A stretch of 41,293 bases of DNA from Bryobacteraceae bacterium (GCA_019748195.1 JAIEPW010000020.1:1-41293), one strand, 5' to 3'. Counted from the stretch's first letter, positions 8,515 through 17,228 are shown. Notes: a model not told the origin generated them from the letters alone. Program-made: numbers and translations.

Positions 8515-9272
8515 CCTGCTTCCGGGTTCGTCAGCCGCCGGTAAACCGACGCCAACTCGCCCACGGAGAGGGTCTCCGCTCTCACATTCGCCTCCGGCAG
8601 CGCGTCCACCCGCTCGCGATCGTAATGCGGCAACAGGTTGTTGCGCAGCTTCTTGCGCTTCTGCGAAAAACAAAGCCCGGCGAACGCCAGAAACCCATCG
8701 GAGTCCTCAACGGCCCTTTCTACCGGAGTGAAACGGACCACCGCGCTGTCCACCTTGGGCGGTGGACGAAAGGCGCCGGCTGGCACCGCGAACAGCAACT
8801 CCGGCCGTGCGTACGTTTGCGCCATCACGCTCAGATAGCCGTATTCGCGAGATCCCGGCGGTTCCGTGAGCCGGGCGGCCACTTCCTTCTGTACCAGGAA
8901 CACAGCCCTCACCCAGCTTCGGGATCGAAACACCCGCTCCAGGATGGGCGACGTGATGTAGTACGGGATGTTGCCCGCCACCACCGCCGGACCCCAGGCT
9001 GACAGGTCTGCTTTCAGCACGTCCGAAGCCACCAGCTCCAGACGCCCGGAGCCGATCTCCGGCCGGAACTTCTGCCGCAGGTAATGAACCAGCACGTTGT
9101 CTAGCTCGATGGCGACCACGCGTTCGGCGCGCTCCAGCAGGCATGCCGTGAGCGGGCCGCGCCCTGGGCCGATCTCGATCACCAGAGGCTGGCGTTCAGG
9201 ACACGCCGCCGCGGCGATCCGATCCAAGAACGATTTTTGAAACAGGAAGTGCTGGCCGAGCCGCCGCCCCAT
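8511..9272 (-). CDS. rsmA: 16S rRNA (adenine1518-N6/adenine1519-N6)-dimethyltransferase
   Basis: RsmA (KsgA) uses S-adenosylmethionine to dimethylate two adjacent adenines in the last helix of 16S rRNA during 30S maturation. The 253-residue length is usual. Visible motifs are GQHFLFQKSFLDRI at the N-terminus, IEIGPGRGPLT (SAM motif I), AIELD (acidic ribose-binding residue), NIPYYITSPI (the catalytic N-[IL]-P-Y) and FRPPPKVDSAVVRF, then a C-terminal helical domain with CFSQKRKKLRNNL. Its ATG follows directly after the TAG of the gene upstream (0 nt), so it is the last gene of a minus-strand run that starts at the sigma factor. Confidence 0.97.
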   Translation of the reverse strand: MGRRLGQHFLFQKSFLDRIAAAACPERQPLVIEIGPGRGPLTACLLERAERVVAIELDNVLVHYLRQKFRPEIGSGRLELVASDVLKADLSAWGPAVVAGNIPYYITSPILERVFRSRSWVRAVFLVQKEVAARLTEPPGSREYGYLSVMAQTYARPELLFAVPAGAFRPPPKVDSAVVRFTPVERAVEDSDGFLAFAGLCFSQKRKKLRNNLLPHYDRERVDALPEANVRAETLSVGELASVYRRLTNPEAG

Positions 9273-9851
9273 CTAGCCGCGCACGTCAATGCTGCTGGCG
9301 CGGATCGAAAGGCGGATCCGGGAAATCGCCGGCAAGCCGAAGGCGGTGGCGGGCGTAAACTGCGTGAATAGCAGATTCGTCTCCAGGCCGCGCCGTACCC
9401 GCGGATCGTTCAATGCTTCCGGCCCGCTGACCACCGCGTAATCCACCATGCGGCCTTCGCCGTCGATCATCAGATCCAGCACGATTTCGTCCACGCCGTG
9501 GTAGCCCACCGGCGCCAGACCCTTCACCGTCGCCACCGTCGTCAGCATGGTGGGCACGTCATCGGTGGGGCGCGGAATGGCCAGACCGGGAACAAAGATG
9601 CTGAACATCACCACCGCCGCGCTCAAGCCTCCAAACGCAGGCACCGCCAGCGGTTTCATCATCGTGCCCAACAAGAATCCCGTCGTGTTCTTCCAGGCTT
9701 TCCAGATATCGGAAATCGTGCGCCGGGACCGGCGGCGCTCCGCCTCGCGCGAGGCGATCACGCGGAGCTTCAACTCCAGGTCCGCCGGCGGCGCCGGAAA
9801 GGGCAGCCGCCGCAGCGCCTGACGCGTCGTTTCCTCTGTTCGGAAGTTCAT
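9273..9851 (-). CDS. Membrane protein downstream of ECF sigma factor, possible anti-sigma with TonB-like C-terminus
   Basis: A 192-residue protein starting at ATG 9851, preceded by AGGAAG at good spacing, 10 nt after the sigma-factor stop. The cytoplasmic N-terminal part is charged (LELKLRVIASREAERRRS), followed by one hydrophobic segment about residues 63-92 (VPAFGGLSAAVVMFSIFVPG). The extracytoplasmic part has the strand pattern of a TonB C-terminal-like domain: EIVLDLMIDGEGRMVDYAVVSG, then TPATAFGLPAISRIRLSI. No zinc-binding H-x3-C-x2-C anti-sigma motif is present. The gene order, topology and coupling suggest it controls or serves the sigma factor, but that is inference from context. Confidence 0.75.
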   Translation of the reverse strand: MNFRTEETTRQALRRLPFPAPPADLELKLRVIASREAERRRSRRTISDIWKAWKNTTGFLLGTMMKPLAVPAFGGLSAAVVMFSIFVPGLAIPRPTDDVPTMLTTVATVKGLAPVGYHGVDEIVLDLMIDGEGRMVDYAVVSGPEALNDPRVRRGLETNLLFTQFTPATAFGLPAISRIRLSIRASSIDVRG

Positions 9852-9861
9852 ACTTGTCTTC

Positions 9862-10536
9862 CTATTCGGCCGGCTGGGGCGTCCACTGCATCCCCGCAAC
9901 CGGGTTGAACCGCAATTCGAGCTGCTTCCGGAGCGCCTCGCGGCCGCGAACCAATCGCGACTTCACCGTTCCCAACGAAATGTCGAGAACCGAGGCGATC
10001 TCCTCGTATTCCAAGTCTTCCAGGTCCCGTAACACCACCACCGCCCGGAAATTCGGGTTCATGCGGCCTAACTCCGCCTCGATCGCGGCCCGCGTCTCCT
10101 GGTCCAGCGCCAGATCGAACGGCGAACGGCCCGGGTCCGGCAGCAGGTCCTGGTATGCCGTCATCCCGTCCTCTTCCGCACCCAGCCCGATCTGCTTCCG
10201 CCGGTGCCGGCTGAACCAGCGCCGGTGGTTGTGAGCTTCGTTTACCGCGATCCGGTACATCCAGGTCTTCAGGCTGGATTCTCCGCGGAATGAGCCGATC
10301 TTGCGGAATACCTTGAGGAAAACCTCCTGCACCACGTCGGCGGAGTCGCCGGGGTCGTCCATCAGCCGGTAAACCAGACTATATACAGGCTGCTGGAACC
10401 TCGCGATCAGAGCTTCGTAAGCCCAATCTTCTCCGTTCCTTAGGCCGCGGACTAAGGCGGTGTCTTCCTCCCTCGGGGTGGTGTCCCCCCGGAGTGCCGC
10501 GGTCTCGAGCGATAGGCCAAAGGTTGTGTCGGCCAT
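9862..10536 (-). CDS. ECF-type RNA polymerase sigma factor (RpoE-like)
   Basis: A 224-residue group 4 sigma factor. Region 2 is YEALIARFQQPVYSLVYRL followed by DSADVVQEVFLKVF and SLKTWMYRIAVNEAHNHRR (core binding and -10 recognition). Region 4 is LNPNFRAVVVLRDLEDLEYE then EIASVLDISLGTVKSRLVRG, the helix-turn-helix that reads the -35 element. Region 3 is absent, as usual for this group. The ATG at 10536 has AAGAGG 6 nt upstream. The linked membrane protein at 9273-9851 is the likely regulator. Which stress it answers cannot be read from sequence. Confidence 0.96.
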   Translation of the reverse strand: MADTTFGLSLETAALRGDTTPREEDTALVRGLRNGEDWAYEALIARFQQPVYSLVYRLMDDPGDSADVVQEVFLKVFRKIGSFRGESSLKTWMYRIAVNEAHNHRRWFSRHRRKQIGLGAEEDGMTAYQDLLPDPGRSPFDLALDQETRAAIEAELGRMNPNFRAVVVLRDLEDLEYEEIASVLDISLGTVKSRLVRGREALRKQLELRFNPVAGMQWTPQPAE

Positions 10537-10600
10537 GCCAGCCTCTTACGGACGATTCTAGCCTGTTCTTAGGACACCCGCCGGGGGCCAAAAGTTCCGG

Positions 10601-11206
10601 CTATGTTTCCCGCCCGATCACGCGCCGGCCATCCAGCCGGAACCGGCCCGATAACACCAGGCCGATTGCCTCGGAGTAGGTGCCGTGCTCTTCCCTCAAA
10701 ATCCGCTCCGCCAGCGATTCCGCCGTATCCCCATCCAGCACCGGAACCACCGATTGCATCACGATGGGCCCGGAATCCAGCCCTTCGTCCACGAAATGAA
10801 CCGTGCACCCGGCGACCTTCACCCCGTGCTCCCACGCCTGATGCTGCGCGTCCAGGCCCGGAAATGCCGGCAGCAGCGACGGGTGTATGTTCAAAATTCG
10901 CATCGGGAACTGGCGGATAAACCACCCGCTTAACAGGCGCATGTAGCCGGCCAGGATCACCAGTTCCACGCCCCGCCGGTTCAATTCCTCCGCCAGCAGG
11001 CGATCGTAAGCCTCGCGCTCCATGCCTTTGGAGGGGATAGCCATGACGGGATAGCCCCGCTCCGCGGCCAGCGTGAGCCCGGGGGCGTCCGGGCGGTTCG
11101 AGATCACCACCGCGATCTCCGCGTCCAGGCTGCCGCTCGCAATGTGATCGGAAATCGCGCGGAGATTCGAGCCGCGCCCCGAAAGTAATACGCCCAGCCG
11201 CCTCAT
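10601..11206 (-). CDS. purN: Phosphoribosylglycinamide formyltransferase (GART, folate-dependent)
   Basis: PurN transfers a formyl group from 10-formyltetrahydrofolate to GAR in step three of de novo purine synthesis. The 201-residue length is normal. Signatures: GVLLSGRGSNLRAI at the N-terminus, VVISNRPDAPGL, ILAGYMRLLS, and the catalytic NIHPSLLPAFPGLDAQHQAW (Asn and His), then CTVHFVDEGLDSGPIVMQ with the conserved Asp. Its ATG overlaps the purM TGA (ATGA, 11203-11206), so the two are translationally coupled in the usual purM-purN order. Confidence 0.97.
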   Translation of the reverse strand: MRRLGVLLSGRGSNLRAISDHIASGSLDAEIAVVISNRPDAPGLTLAAERGYPVMAIPSKGMEREAYDRLLAEELNRRGVELVILAGYMRLLSGWFIRQFPMRILNIHPSLLPAFPGLDAQHQAWEHGVKVAGCTVHFVDEGLDSGPIVMQSVVPVLDGDTAESLAERILREEHGTYSEAIGLVLSGRFRLDGRRVIGRET

Positions 11207-12246
11207 TTGTATTCGACGCGGGCGCCGGAGCGTTTCTCGATCACGGACCCGATCGGATAGTAGTTCTCCTGCAGGGAATCCAGCATTCGCTTGGCCTGGG
11301 TCAACTTCGCCCTGGGCACGATCAGCACCATGCCCAGGCCCAGGTTGAATGTCCGCCGGAAATCGTCATTCGGAATGTCGCCAAGCTTGCGCAACAGGTC
11401 GAAAATCGGCAGCACCGGCCAGGACGCGATCTGAATCCGCACCGCCAGCCCCTTGGGCAGCACGCGCGGAATGTTGTCCGTCAATCCCCCGCCGGTGATG
11501 TGCGCCGCGCCCTTCAACAGATTCGCGCCGTGCAGCGCCCGGATCGGCTTCAGATAGCTCCGGTGCACCTTCAGCAATTCCTCGGCTACCGGTATGGCGA
11601 GCTCCGGCGGAACGTGCTGGGGCGCGTATCCCGCCACCTCAAACAGCAGCTTGCGCGCCAGTGAGTATCCGTTGGTGTGAAGCCCGCTGGAGGGTAGCCC
11701 CAGCAGAATATCGCCGGCGCGGATTGCCGCTCCGGTGATCATCCGCCTCTTCTCGACTACCCCCACGATGAAGCCCGCCAGGTCGTATTCGCCCGGTGCG
11801 TACAGGCCGGGCATCTCCGCCGTCTCCCCGCCGATCAGCGCGCACCCGTTCTCCCGGCACGCGGCGGAGAGGCCCTTCACGACGCCCGCCACCACCTTCG
11901 CGTTCAGCTTCCCGGCGGCGAAATAATCCAGGAAGAACAGCGGTGTCGCGCCCTGCACCGCGATGTCGTTCACGCAGTGGTTCACCAGATCCTCTCCGAT
12001 CGTGTCGTGACGGCCGGTAAGGAACGCGACTTTGATCTTCGTGCCGACGCCGTCAGCCGAGCTCACCAGCACCGGTTCGCGGTAACCCTGCAGTAGATAG
12101 CCGCCGCCGAAGCTGCCGATATCGGTAAGGACGTTCCTGTTGAACGTGCTTCGCGCCATCTTGCGAATCGCGCTGACGGCGCGGTCGGCCTCGTCGATGC
12201 GGACGCCCGCGTCGGCATAGCGAATTCGCTTCTTGGGTTCGGGCAT
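11203..12246 (-). CDS. purM: Phosphoribosylformylglycinamidine cyclo-ligase (AIR synthetase)
   Basis: PurM closes the imidazole ring of FGAM with ATP to give AIR, step five of purine synthesis. The 347-residue length from ATG 12246 is standard. Visible are YADAGVRIDEADRAV at the N-terminus, the FGGGYLLQGYREPVLVSSAD glycine-rich stretch, GVGTKIKVAF, NHCVNDIAVQGATPLFFLDY, LIGGETAEMPGLY and the C-terminal AHITGGGLTDNIPRVLP. No Shine-Dalgarno site is seen before the ATG; a GATAAT hexamer lies 12 nt upstream, so the leader may be very short. purN follows by an ATGA overlap. Confidence 0.97.
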   Translation of the reverse strand: MPEPKKRIRYADAGVRIDEADRAVSAIRKMARSTFNRNVLTDIGSFGGGYLLQGYREPVLVSSADGVGTKIKVAFLTGRHDTIGEDLVNHCVNDIAVQGATPLFFLDYFAAGKLNAKVVAGVVKGLSAACRENGCALIGGETAEMPGLYAPGEYDLAGFIVGVVEKRRMITGAAIRAGDILLGLPSSGLHTNGYSLARKLLFEVAGYAPQHVPPELAIPVAEELLKVHRSYLKPIRALHGANLLKGAAHITGGGLTDNIPRVLPKGLAVRIQIASWPVLPIFDLLRKLGDIPNDDFRRTFNLGLGMVLIVPRAKLTQAKRMLDSLQENYYPIGSVIEKRSGARVEYK

Positions 12247-12334
12247 GTTCGAAGGAAAATTATCGCACCAACTGAAAGGCCGGGCAGCAACCCGGTGTGC
12301 GGGGCGCGGGCGATCCTGCCGAAAAGCGTCGGCG

Positions 12335-12622
12335 GTGTTGGGCGCCTGGAATATCGACGCAGGCAAGGGTTTGTTCTCAGGCCAGGCGATCGCCGGAGGT
12401 CTGGGGCTGCTTCTGGTTCTGATTTCCGCGTTCTGCGGCGATGCCAAGCCCGATGTGCCCGCCGAACCTCCCGGCCATCAAATCATGAAGAACCGTTTGC
12501 AATCTATGGAAAAAGAGGTCCAGCAACTGCGGAGTAACGTTGCAACGTTGCAAGCCGCCGGGAAGGCAAAGGCGGGCAGTTCCGGGCGAGGGAAAAAGCA
12601 GCCGGGGGGCAAGACACGGTGA
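12335..12622 (+). CDS. Small membrane-anchored coiled-coil protein, unknown
   Basis: A 95-residue reading from GTG 12335; the frame is open further upstream, so the start is uncertain, and the longer version would overlap purM's promoter side. It has one hydrophobic helix (AGGLGLLLVLISAFC), a short Pro-rich link, a charged helix MKNRLQSMEKEVQQLRSNV that looks like a coiled coil, and a Gly/Lys-rich basic tail. The Cys after the helix lacks a proper lipobox. It lies divergent from purM and convergent with the acyltransferase, 14 bp from its stop. I do not recognise a family; codon pattern and helix layout favour a real gene, with moderate doubt. Confidence 0.5.
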   Translation: MLGAWNIDAGKGLFSGQAIAGGLGLLLVLISAFCGDAKPDVPAEPPGHQIMKNRLQSMEKEVQQLRSNVATLQAAGKAKAGSSGRGKKQPGGKTR

Positions 12623-12636
12623 CCTTCCCTGGCGCG

Positions 12637-13782
12637 CTACACCTTCACAAACCAGCCACGCCGGTACATCACGTACGCCACCCCGTACAGGTACAGCACG
12701 AAGGCGAGCCCGAACAACAGTGACGCATTGTACGGGCTCGCCAGCGGCGCAAACAACGTTTCGTAAATCACCCGATGCAGCGATCGCTCGCCGATCTTGA
12801 TCAGGCCCAACAGCCGCGCAGTCACCCCGCTCAGCACATACACCGCGATCGCGTTCATGCCGTAAATCGCGAACGGCCGCACCCATTTGCGGTGTCCGTG
12901 GATATCCACCACCCAATAGCAGCCCGCGAACGCGGTGGCCGCGATGCCGGCCATCAGCAGCGAGTACGACGATGTCCACAAGCTCTTGTTCACCGGCATC
13001 CACCAGTTCACAATCAGCCCCAACGCAGTTAACAGGGCGCCCCACAGGAACATCCACGATGTCCGTTCCGCCGCGCTCCACGCCGCGCGCAGCATGTGTC
13101 CGGTGAGGATCCCAAACAGGCAAGTGGAGATCGCCGGCAGCGTGCTGACGATTCCTTCCGGGTCCCAGAACTTGGTCTGGCTCCACATATGACCGGTGAG
13201 GAATAGCCCGTCGACGTACCGGCTGAAGTTGGCCTCGCGCGAGAACGGATCCGGCAGCCGGTCCGGGAATGGGGCGTAATTCATCAGCAGCCCGTACAAC
13301 ACCAGAAAGCCGCCGGCGAAAATCGCCTGCCCGCGAATCCGGGTGTACAGGAAGATGGTCCCGGCGATCACGTAACATACCGCGATCCGCTGCAGCACGC
13401 CGGGAATGCGGATGCGATCCAGCGGGAAATAGGGAAATCCGCTCAGGAACAGCCCGACCAGGAAGATCAATGCGCCGCGGCGTAGCGTATGCAGCAGCAG
13501 CGCCCCGCGATCCCCGCCCGACTCCACGCGCTTGGCGAAGGACAGCGTCATCGCCACGCCCACGATCCACAGGAACGATGGGAATACCGTGTCCGTGAAG
13601 GTCCAGCCGTTCCATTGGGCGTGCAGCAGCGGCGGATACACGGCGTCCCACCTTCCGGGATTGTTCACCAGCATCATGCCGGCGATGGTCGCGCCGCGGA
13701 AGACGTCCAGCGATTCCAAGCGCGGCCTTGCGGCCGCCACCTCTTCAGCGCTTGCGGCTGGCTGCGATTTCCAGGACGGCAT
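12637..13782 (-). CDS. HGSNAT/NagX-like membrane acyltransferase (COG4299, DUF5009)
   Basis: A 381-residue integral membrane protein with about ten hydrophobic helices. The N-terminal signature RLESLDVFRGATIAGMMLVN with NNPG, then WNGWTFTDTVFPSFLWIVG and RIPGVLQRIAVCY, is that of the heparan-alpha-glucosaminide N-acetyltransferase/NagX group, which moves acetyl groups across the membrane onto amino sugars. The C-terminal FAIYGMNAIAVYVLS is also typical. ATG 13782 overlaps the end of the M20 peptidase gene by 38 nt; a GTG at 13740 is the other option and still keeps the FRG motif. No sugar-catabolism gene is adjacent, so the substrate is unknown. Confidence 0.88.
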   Translation of the reverse strand: MPSWKSQPAASAEEVAAARPRLESLDVFRGATIAGMMLVNNPGRWDAVYPPLLHAQWNGWTFTDTVFPSFLWIVGVAMTLSFAKRVESGGDRGALLLHTLRRGALIFLVGLFLSGFPYFPLDRIRIPGVLQRIAVCYVIAGTIFLYTRIRGQAIFAGGFLVLYGLLMNYAPFPDRLPDPFSREANFSRYVDGLFLTGHMWSQTKFWDPEGIVSTLPAISTCLFGILTGHMLRAAWSAAERTSWMFLWGALLTALGLIVNWWMPVNKSLWTSSYSLLMAGIAATAFAGCYWVVDIHGHRKWVRPFAIYGMNAIAVYVLSGVTARLLGLIKIGERSLHRVIYETLFAPLASPYNASLLFGLAFVLYLYGVAYVMYRRGWFVKV

Positions 13783-15160
13783 TGTAGGTGAACTCGACAA
13801 ACTGGTGAATCGCGCTTTCCCGGATTCGTTCATCGTCCGCGTGCGCGCCGCCCAAACCGCCGTCCGTGATGTCCATTGCCGGGCCGATCCCGTAGCTCTG
13901 CACGCCCTTGGCGCGCAGCATGGCCATGTCGGTCGCAGCCGTCAACATGCTGGGCAGCGCGATCGCGCCGGGGAACATGCGCCTGGTGACGGCTTCCAGC
14001 GCCTGGAACATCTCGCTGTTCAACGCCGAAGGCGGCGGCGAGGGACGCATCGCCGCGCCCGGCGATCCCGCGGAGCGATTGCCCGCAACCACCTCGACGT
14101 TCGGATCGCTGATTACCTTCCGCATCTGATCGTAAAACCAGTTCATGTCTTCCCCCGGCACCGCCCGGATGTCCAGCGTGGCCTCGGCTTCCGACGGAAT
14201 CACGTTAGAGCGGAATCCCGCCTGCAAGATCGTCGGGCTGATGGAGGTCCGCACGATCGACGCGTGCCCGAGTTCTTTCCGCGCGAAGTAGCGCACGATC
14301 TCCGCCTGCTTCGCCGGGTTCAGCACGCCGTTGTAGCGGGCCTTCGCCTCCGGATCATCGGTGACGGTCGCCAGCCGCTCGAAATAAGCTCGCGTGGTGT
14401 CGTTGAGCCGAACCGGAGGCTCCCAGGCCGAAACCTTGGCCACGGCGTTCGCCAGCGCCACGATCGCGTTGTCCGGCCCGGGCCGGGACCCATGCCCCGC
14501 GGTGCCTTTCGCGATCAGCCGCGCGCCGCGTCCAACCTTTTCCGTCGTGGTGATCTCCACATACCGGGGCTTGCCGTCGCGCAGGCCGATGCCGCCGCCT
14601 TCGCCCAGGCAATACTCAGCTTCGATTTTCGGCCAATGCTGGTTCACCAGGTGGATGATCCCCACGCCGGGGGAGCCTTCCTCGCCGGATTCCGCGATGA
14701 AGATCACGTCGCGATCGAGCGCGACATTCTGGCGCTTCAGCAGGATCAGCGTCATCAGTGAGGCGACAACGTTGTCCTTATCGTCCACCGCGCCGCGTCC
14801 GTAAAGAAACCCGTCCTTGCGGATGGCGGCGAAGGGATCCACGGACCACTTCTCGCGCTGCACGCCGACGACGTCGGTGTGACCCATCACGATCACGGGC
14901 CTCTTCGATCCGTTGCCCTTCAAGCGCGCCACCAGGTTGGCTCGCGACGCTTCGGTGAACAGGACCTCAGAAGGGATGCCCTCCTTGTCCAGCACCGCCT
15001 TCAGGTATTCCACCGCCTTGGTCTCGTTGCCCGGCGGGTTCGACGTGTCAATCTTCAGCAGATTCGAGAAATGCTCCAGCGTTTCGGCCTGAATCCTGGT
15101 CCAATCGGGCTGCTGCGCCAAGGAAAGGCCGGCCACGGCGAATAGGAGGAAGAAGCGCAT
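13745..15160 (-). CDS. Secreted M20 family metallopeptidase
   Basis: A 471-residue zinc peptidase with signal peptide MRFFLLFAVAGLSLAQ; ATG 15160 is taken, with ATG 15175 (overlapping eutB by 7 nt) as an alternative. Motifs of the M20 catalytic domain: VIVMGHTDVV (His and Asp ligands), YGRGAVDDKD (bridging Asp), ESGEEGSPG (catalytic Glu and ligand Glu), GEGGGIG, and the late His in GGAHADDERI. The lid domain sits around KGTAGHGSRPGP. Relatives include carboxypeptidases and PM20D1-type N-acyl-amino-acid hydrolases. It follows eutB by 8 nt, so the two are probably cotranscribed, an odd pairing. Confidence 0.92.
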   Translation of the reverse strand: MRFFLLFAVAGLSLAQQPDWTRIQAETLEHFSNLLKIDTSNPPGNETKAVEYLKAVLDKEGIPSEVLFTEASRANLVARLKGNGSKRPVIVMGHTDVVGVQREKWSVDPFAAIRKDGFLYGRGAVDDKDNVVASLMTLILLKRQNVALDRDVIFIAESGEEGSPGVGIIHLVNQHWPKIEAEYCLGEGGGIGLRDGKPRYVEITTTEKVGRGARLIAKGTAGHGSRPGPDNAIVALANAVAKVSAWEPPVRLNDTTRAYFERLATVTDDPEAKARYNGVLNPAKQAEIVRYFARKELGHASIVRTSISPTILQAGFRSNVIPSEAEATLDIRAVPGEDMNWFYDQMRKVISDPNVEVVAGNRSAGSPGAAMRPSPPPSALNSEMFQALEAVTRRMFPGAIALPSMLTAATDMAMLRAKGVQSYGIGPAMDITDGGLGGAHADDERIRESAIHQFVEFTYNAVLEIAASRKR

Positions 15161-15168
15161 CGTGCGAA

Positions 15169-16521
15169 CTAGCATATATCGAGCAGGCGGCGCGCGGCGG
15201 GTTCCAGTTCCGGCGTAAGCCGGTTTCCCCGCATTACGCCCATGCGCTCCAGCCATTGCTCGAACTCCGGGGCCGGACGCAAGCCTAGAACCTCGCGCAG
15301 GTACAGCGCGTCGTGAAACGAAGTGGACTGGTAGTGCAGCATCACATCGTCGGCGCCGGGCACGCCCATGATGTAGTTCACACCCGCCACGCCCAGCAGC
15401 GTCAGCAGGGTGTCCATGTCGTCCTGATCCGCCTCCGCGTGGTTGGTGTAGCAGATGTCCACTCCCATGGGGCAACCCAGCAGTTTCCCGCAGAAGTGAT
15501 CCTCCAGCCCGGCGCGCAGGATCTGCTTGCCGTCCATCAAATACTCCGGTCCGATGAAGCCGACCACGGTGTTCACCAGCAGCGGCGAGAACTCGCGGGC
15601 CACCGCATAGGCGCGCGCTTCCAATGTCTGCTGATCCACGCCATGGTGCGCCGCGGCGGAAAGCGCGCTGCCCTGTCCGGTTTCGAAGTACATCACGTTT
15701 TCGCCCCGGTCCAGCTCGCGCGCCGCCTGATGAGCCTCGCCGAGCAGTTTCAGATCGATCCCGAAGGAGCGATTCGCCGCTTCCGTGCCGGCGATGGACT
15801 GGAAGATGAGGTCCACCGGCGCGCCGCGCCGCAGTGCTTCCATCTGCGTGGTCACGTGAGCCAGCACGCAGGATTGCGTGGGGATCTGAAACCGTGCGCG
15901 CACGTCGTCCACCAGTCTCAGCAGCGTTTCCACGACCGCGACATTGTCGGTGACCGGGTTAATTCCGATCACCGCATCGCCGCTGGCATGAAGCAGGCCA
16001 TCCAAAATGCTGGCCGCGATGCCCTTGGGGTCGTCGGTGGGATGATTCGGCTGCAGCCGCGTCGCCAGCCGCCCTTTCAGACCCAGCGTGCCGCGAAATC
16101 GCGTGACCACTTCGCACTTGCGCGCGACGCTGACCAGGTCCTGCAGGCGCATCAGCTTGGATACGGCGGCCACCATCTCCGGCGTCAGCGCGCCGCGCAG
16201 CGCGACGATGCGTTCGGGCGTCGCTTCCTCGCTGAGCAGCCAGTCTCGAAGCTCGCCCGTGCTCATGCCGGAGATGGGCGCGAACGCGGCGCGGTCATGG
16301 CGGTCGAGAATCAGCCGCGTGACTTCGTCATGGTCGTAGGGGATGACGGGCTCCTCCAGAAACCGGGCGAGCGCGGTGTCGGCGAGCTGCATCTGCGCCC
16401 TTACGCGTTCCTCGGCGGACTCGGCCGCGATCCCGGCAAGCTGGTCGCCGGACCGAGCCGGGGTCGCCTTTGCGAGTAGCGCCTTCAGGTCCACAGTTCG
16501 ATGGTATTCCACATGGCGCAC
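15169..16521 (-). CDS. eutB: Ethanolamine ammonia-lyase large (catalytic) subunit
   Basis: EutB with EutC and adenosylcobalamin splits ethanolamine into acetaldehyde and ammonia. The 450-residue length from GTG 16521 matches the family (453 in E. coli); GAGGAGG lies 13 nt upstream of this GTG. An ATG at 16566 would add 15 unlikely residues containing the ribosome site itself. Conserved stretches: RSGDQLAGIAAESAEERV, NPVTDNVAVVE, CVLAHVTTQMEALRRGAPVD, YFETGQGSALSA, VNTVVGFIGPEYLMDGKQI, GLEDHFCGKLLGCPMG, CYTNHAEADQDDMD and NYIMGVPGADDVMLHYQ. No eutC is beside it: an M20 peptidase follows and a divergent small gene precedes. Confidence 0.95.
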   Translation of the reverse strand: MRHVEYHRTVDLKALLAKATPARSGDQLAGIAAESAEERVRAQMQLADTALARFLEEPVIPYDHDEVTRLILDRHDRAAFAPISGMSTGELRDWLLSEEATPERIVALRGALTPEMVAAVSKLMRLQDLVSVARKCEVVTRFRGTLGLKGRLATRLQPNHPTDDPKGIAASILDGLLHASGDAVIGINPVTDNVAVVETLLRLVDDVRARFQIPTQSCVLAHVTTQMEALRRGAPVDLIFQSIAGTEAANRSFGIDLKLLGEAHQAARELDRGENVMYFETGQGSALSAAAHHGVDQQTLEARAYAVAREFSPLLVNTVVGFIGPEYLMDGKQILRAGLEDHFCGKLLGCPMGVDICYTNHAEADQDDMDTLLTLLGVAGVNYIMGVPGADDVMLHYQSTSFHDALYLREVLGLRPAPEFEQWLERMGVMRGNRLTPELEPAARRLLDIC

Positions 16522-16590
16522 ACTGATTTTCTGCTGCCTCCTCGCAGCGCCATGCATGGTTATCATGGCTGAGAAAGCAGGACGTGAATC

Positions 16591-16902
16591 GTGAACAGTG
16601 GATCTCCTCCTCAGTGGAGCGAAGTCATCGCGGAGCGCCGCCTCGTTTTAGTTTCTCCGGACGAAACAGAGGTCGAGGTGATCGTCAGCTTCGGGAAACC
16701 GCAGCTCGTGGAGGAAGGCGGCCCGTATTATTGTCCGCTGAGGATCATCGGACTCGGCCCTGAGAAGAAGTCTGCATACGGAGAGGATTCCCTACAGGCG
16801 CTCATGCTGGCGATCCGGATGGCCAAAGCAACGCTCGAGCATCGGGCGACGAGCCATCGTGGAGTTCTCAGATGGGCCTCCGCGGACGGGACAGGATTGT
16901 AG
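16591..16902 (+). CDS. Small conserved protein, DUF6968-like, unknown function
   Basis: A 103-residue protein from GTG 16591. The core pattern is [AV]ERRLVLV...ETEVEVIVSFGKPQ, GPYYCPLRIIGLG and GEDSLQALMLAIRMAKATLE, meaning a beta sheet followed by a C-terminal helix. It resembles short DUF6968-type proteins found scattered in bacteria, which have no known role. It starts 69 bp from the eutB start on the opposite strand. No motif for catalysis or DNA binding is seen. Confidence 0.7.
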   Translation: MNSGSPPQWSEVIAERRLVLVSPDETEVEVIVSFGKPQLVEEGGPYYCPLRIIGLGPEKKSAYGEDSLQALMLAIRMAKATLEHRATSHRGVLRWASADGTGL

Positions 16903-16912
16903 AGCTAGCCGC

Positions 16913-16928
16913 GGCGCCAGGTGGCGCC
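16913..16928. repeat. Palindrome GGCGCCA-GG-TGGCGCC
   Basis: A perfect 7-bp inverted repeat with a 2-base centre just after the small gene ending at 16902. It is followed by CTGCCTGGTACCGAT, which shares the CCTGG and ACCGAT elements with the larger palindrome at 17229. It has no T tract, so it is not a standard terminator. Confidence 0.6.
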
Positions 16929-17228
16929 TGCCTGGTACCGATCCCCGGATGAAAGAATCGCAAGTCTCGACAGATCTGGCACTTACGTGGAAGTTTTGAC
17001 CTTCTGAAAGACCACCCCGTTGGCTTCTCCCACACCTTTGTATCGCCTCATTCCCGTGCCAAAACCGCCAAAATGTCAGGAATTCGCCACCTGAGCCAGC
17101 CTCCGCTGGCCTGCACCCGGATCCGCTAGGAAAGGGAGGGGGGTTCGTCCCTGGCCGTTTTCCGCCCGCTCGAAAATCCTCCACAATCGATACAAGAGCA
17201 ACGAGTTACACTTGACCTCCCCCGGGAA

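Noticed and set aside
16792-17184. Minus-strand 130-codon open frame in the large gap
   Set aside because: It overlaps the end of the small plus-strand gene, has no recognisable domain or ribosome site, and its composition (Arg/Gly/Cys runs) is that of an antisense reading of GC-rich DNA.
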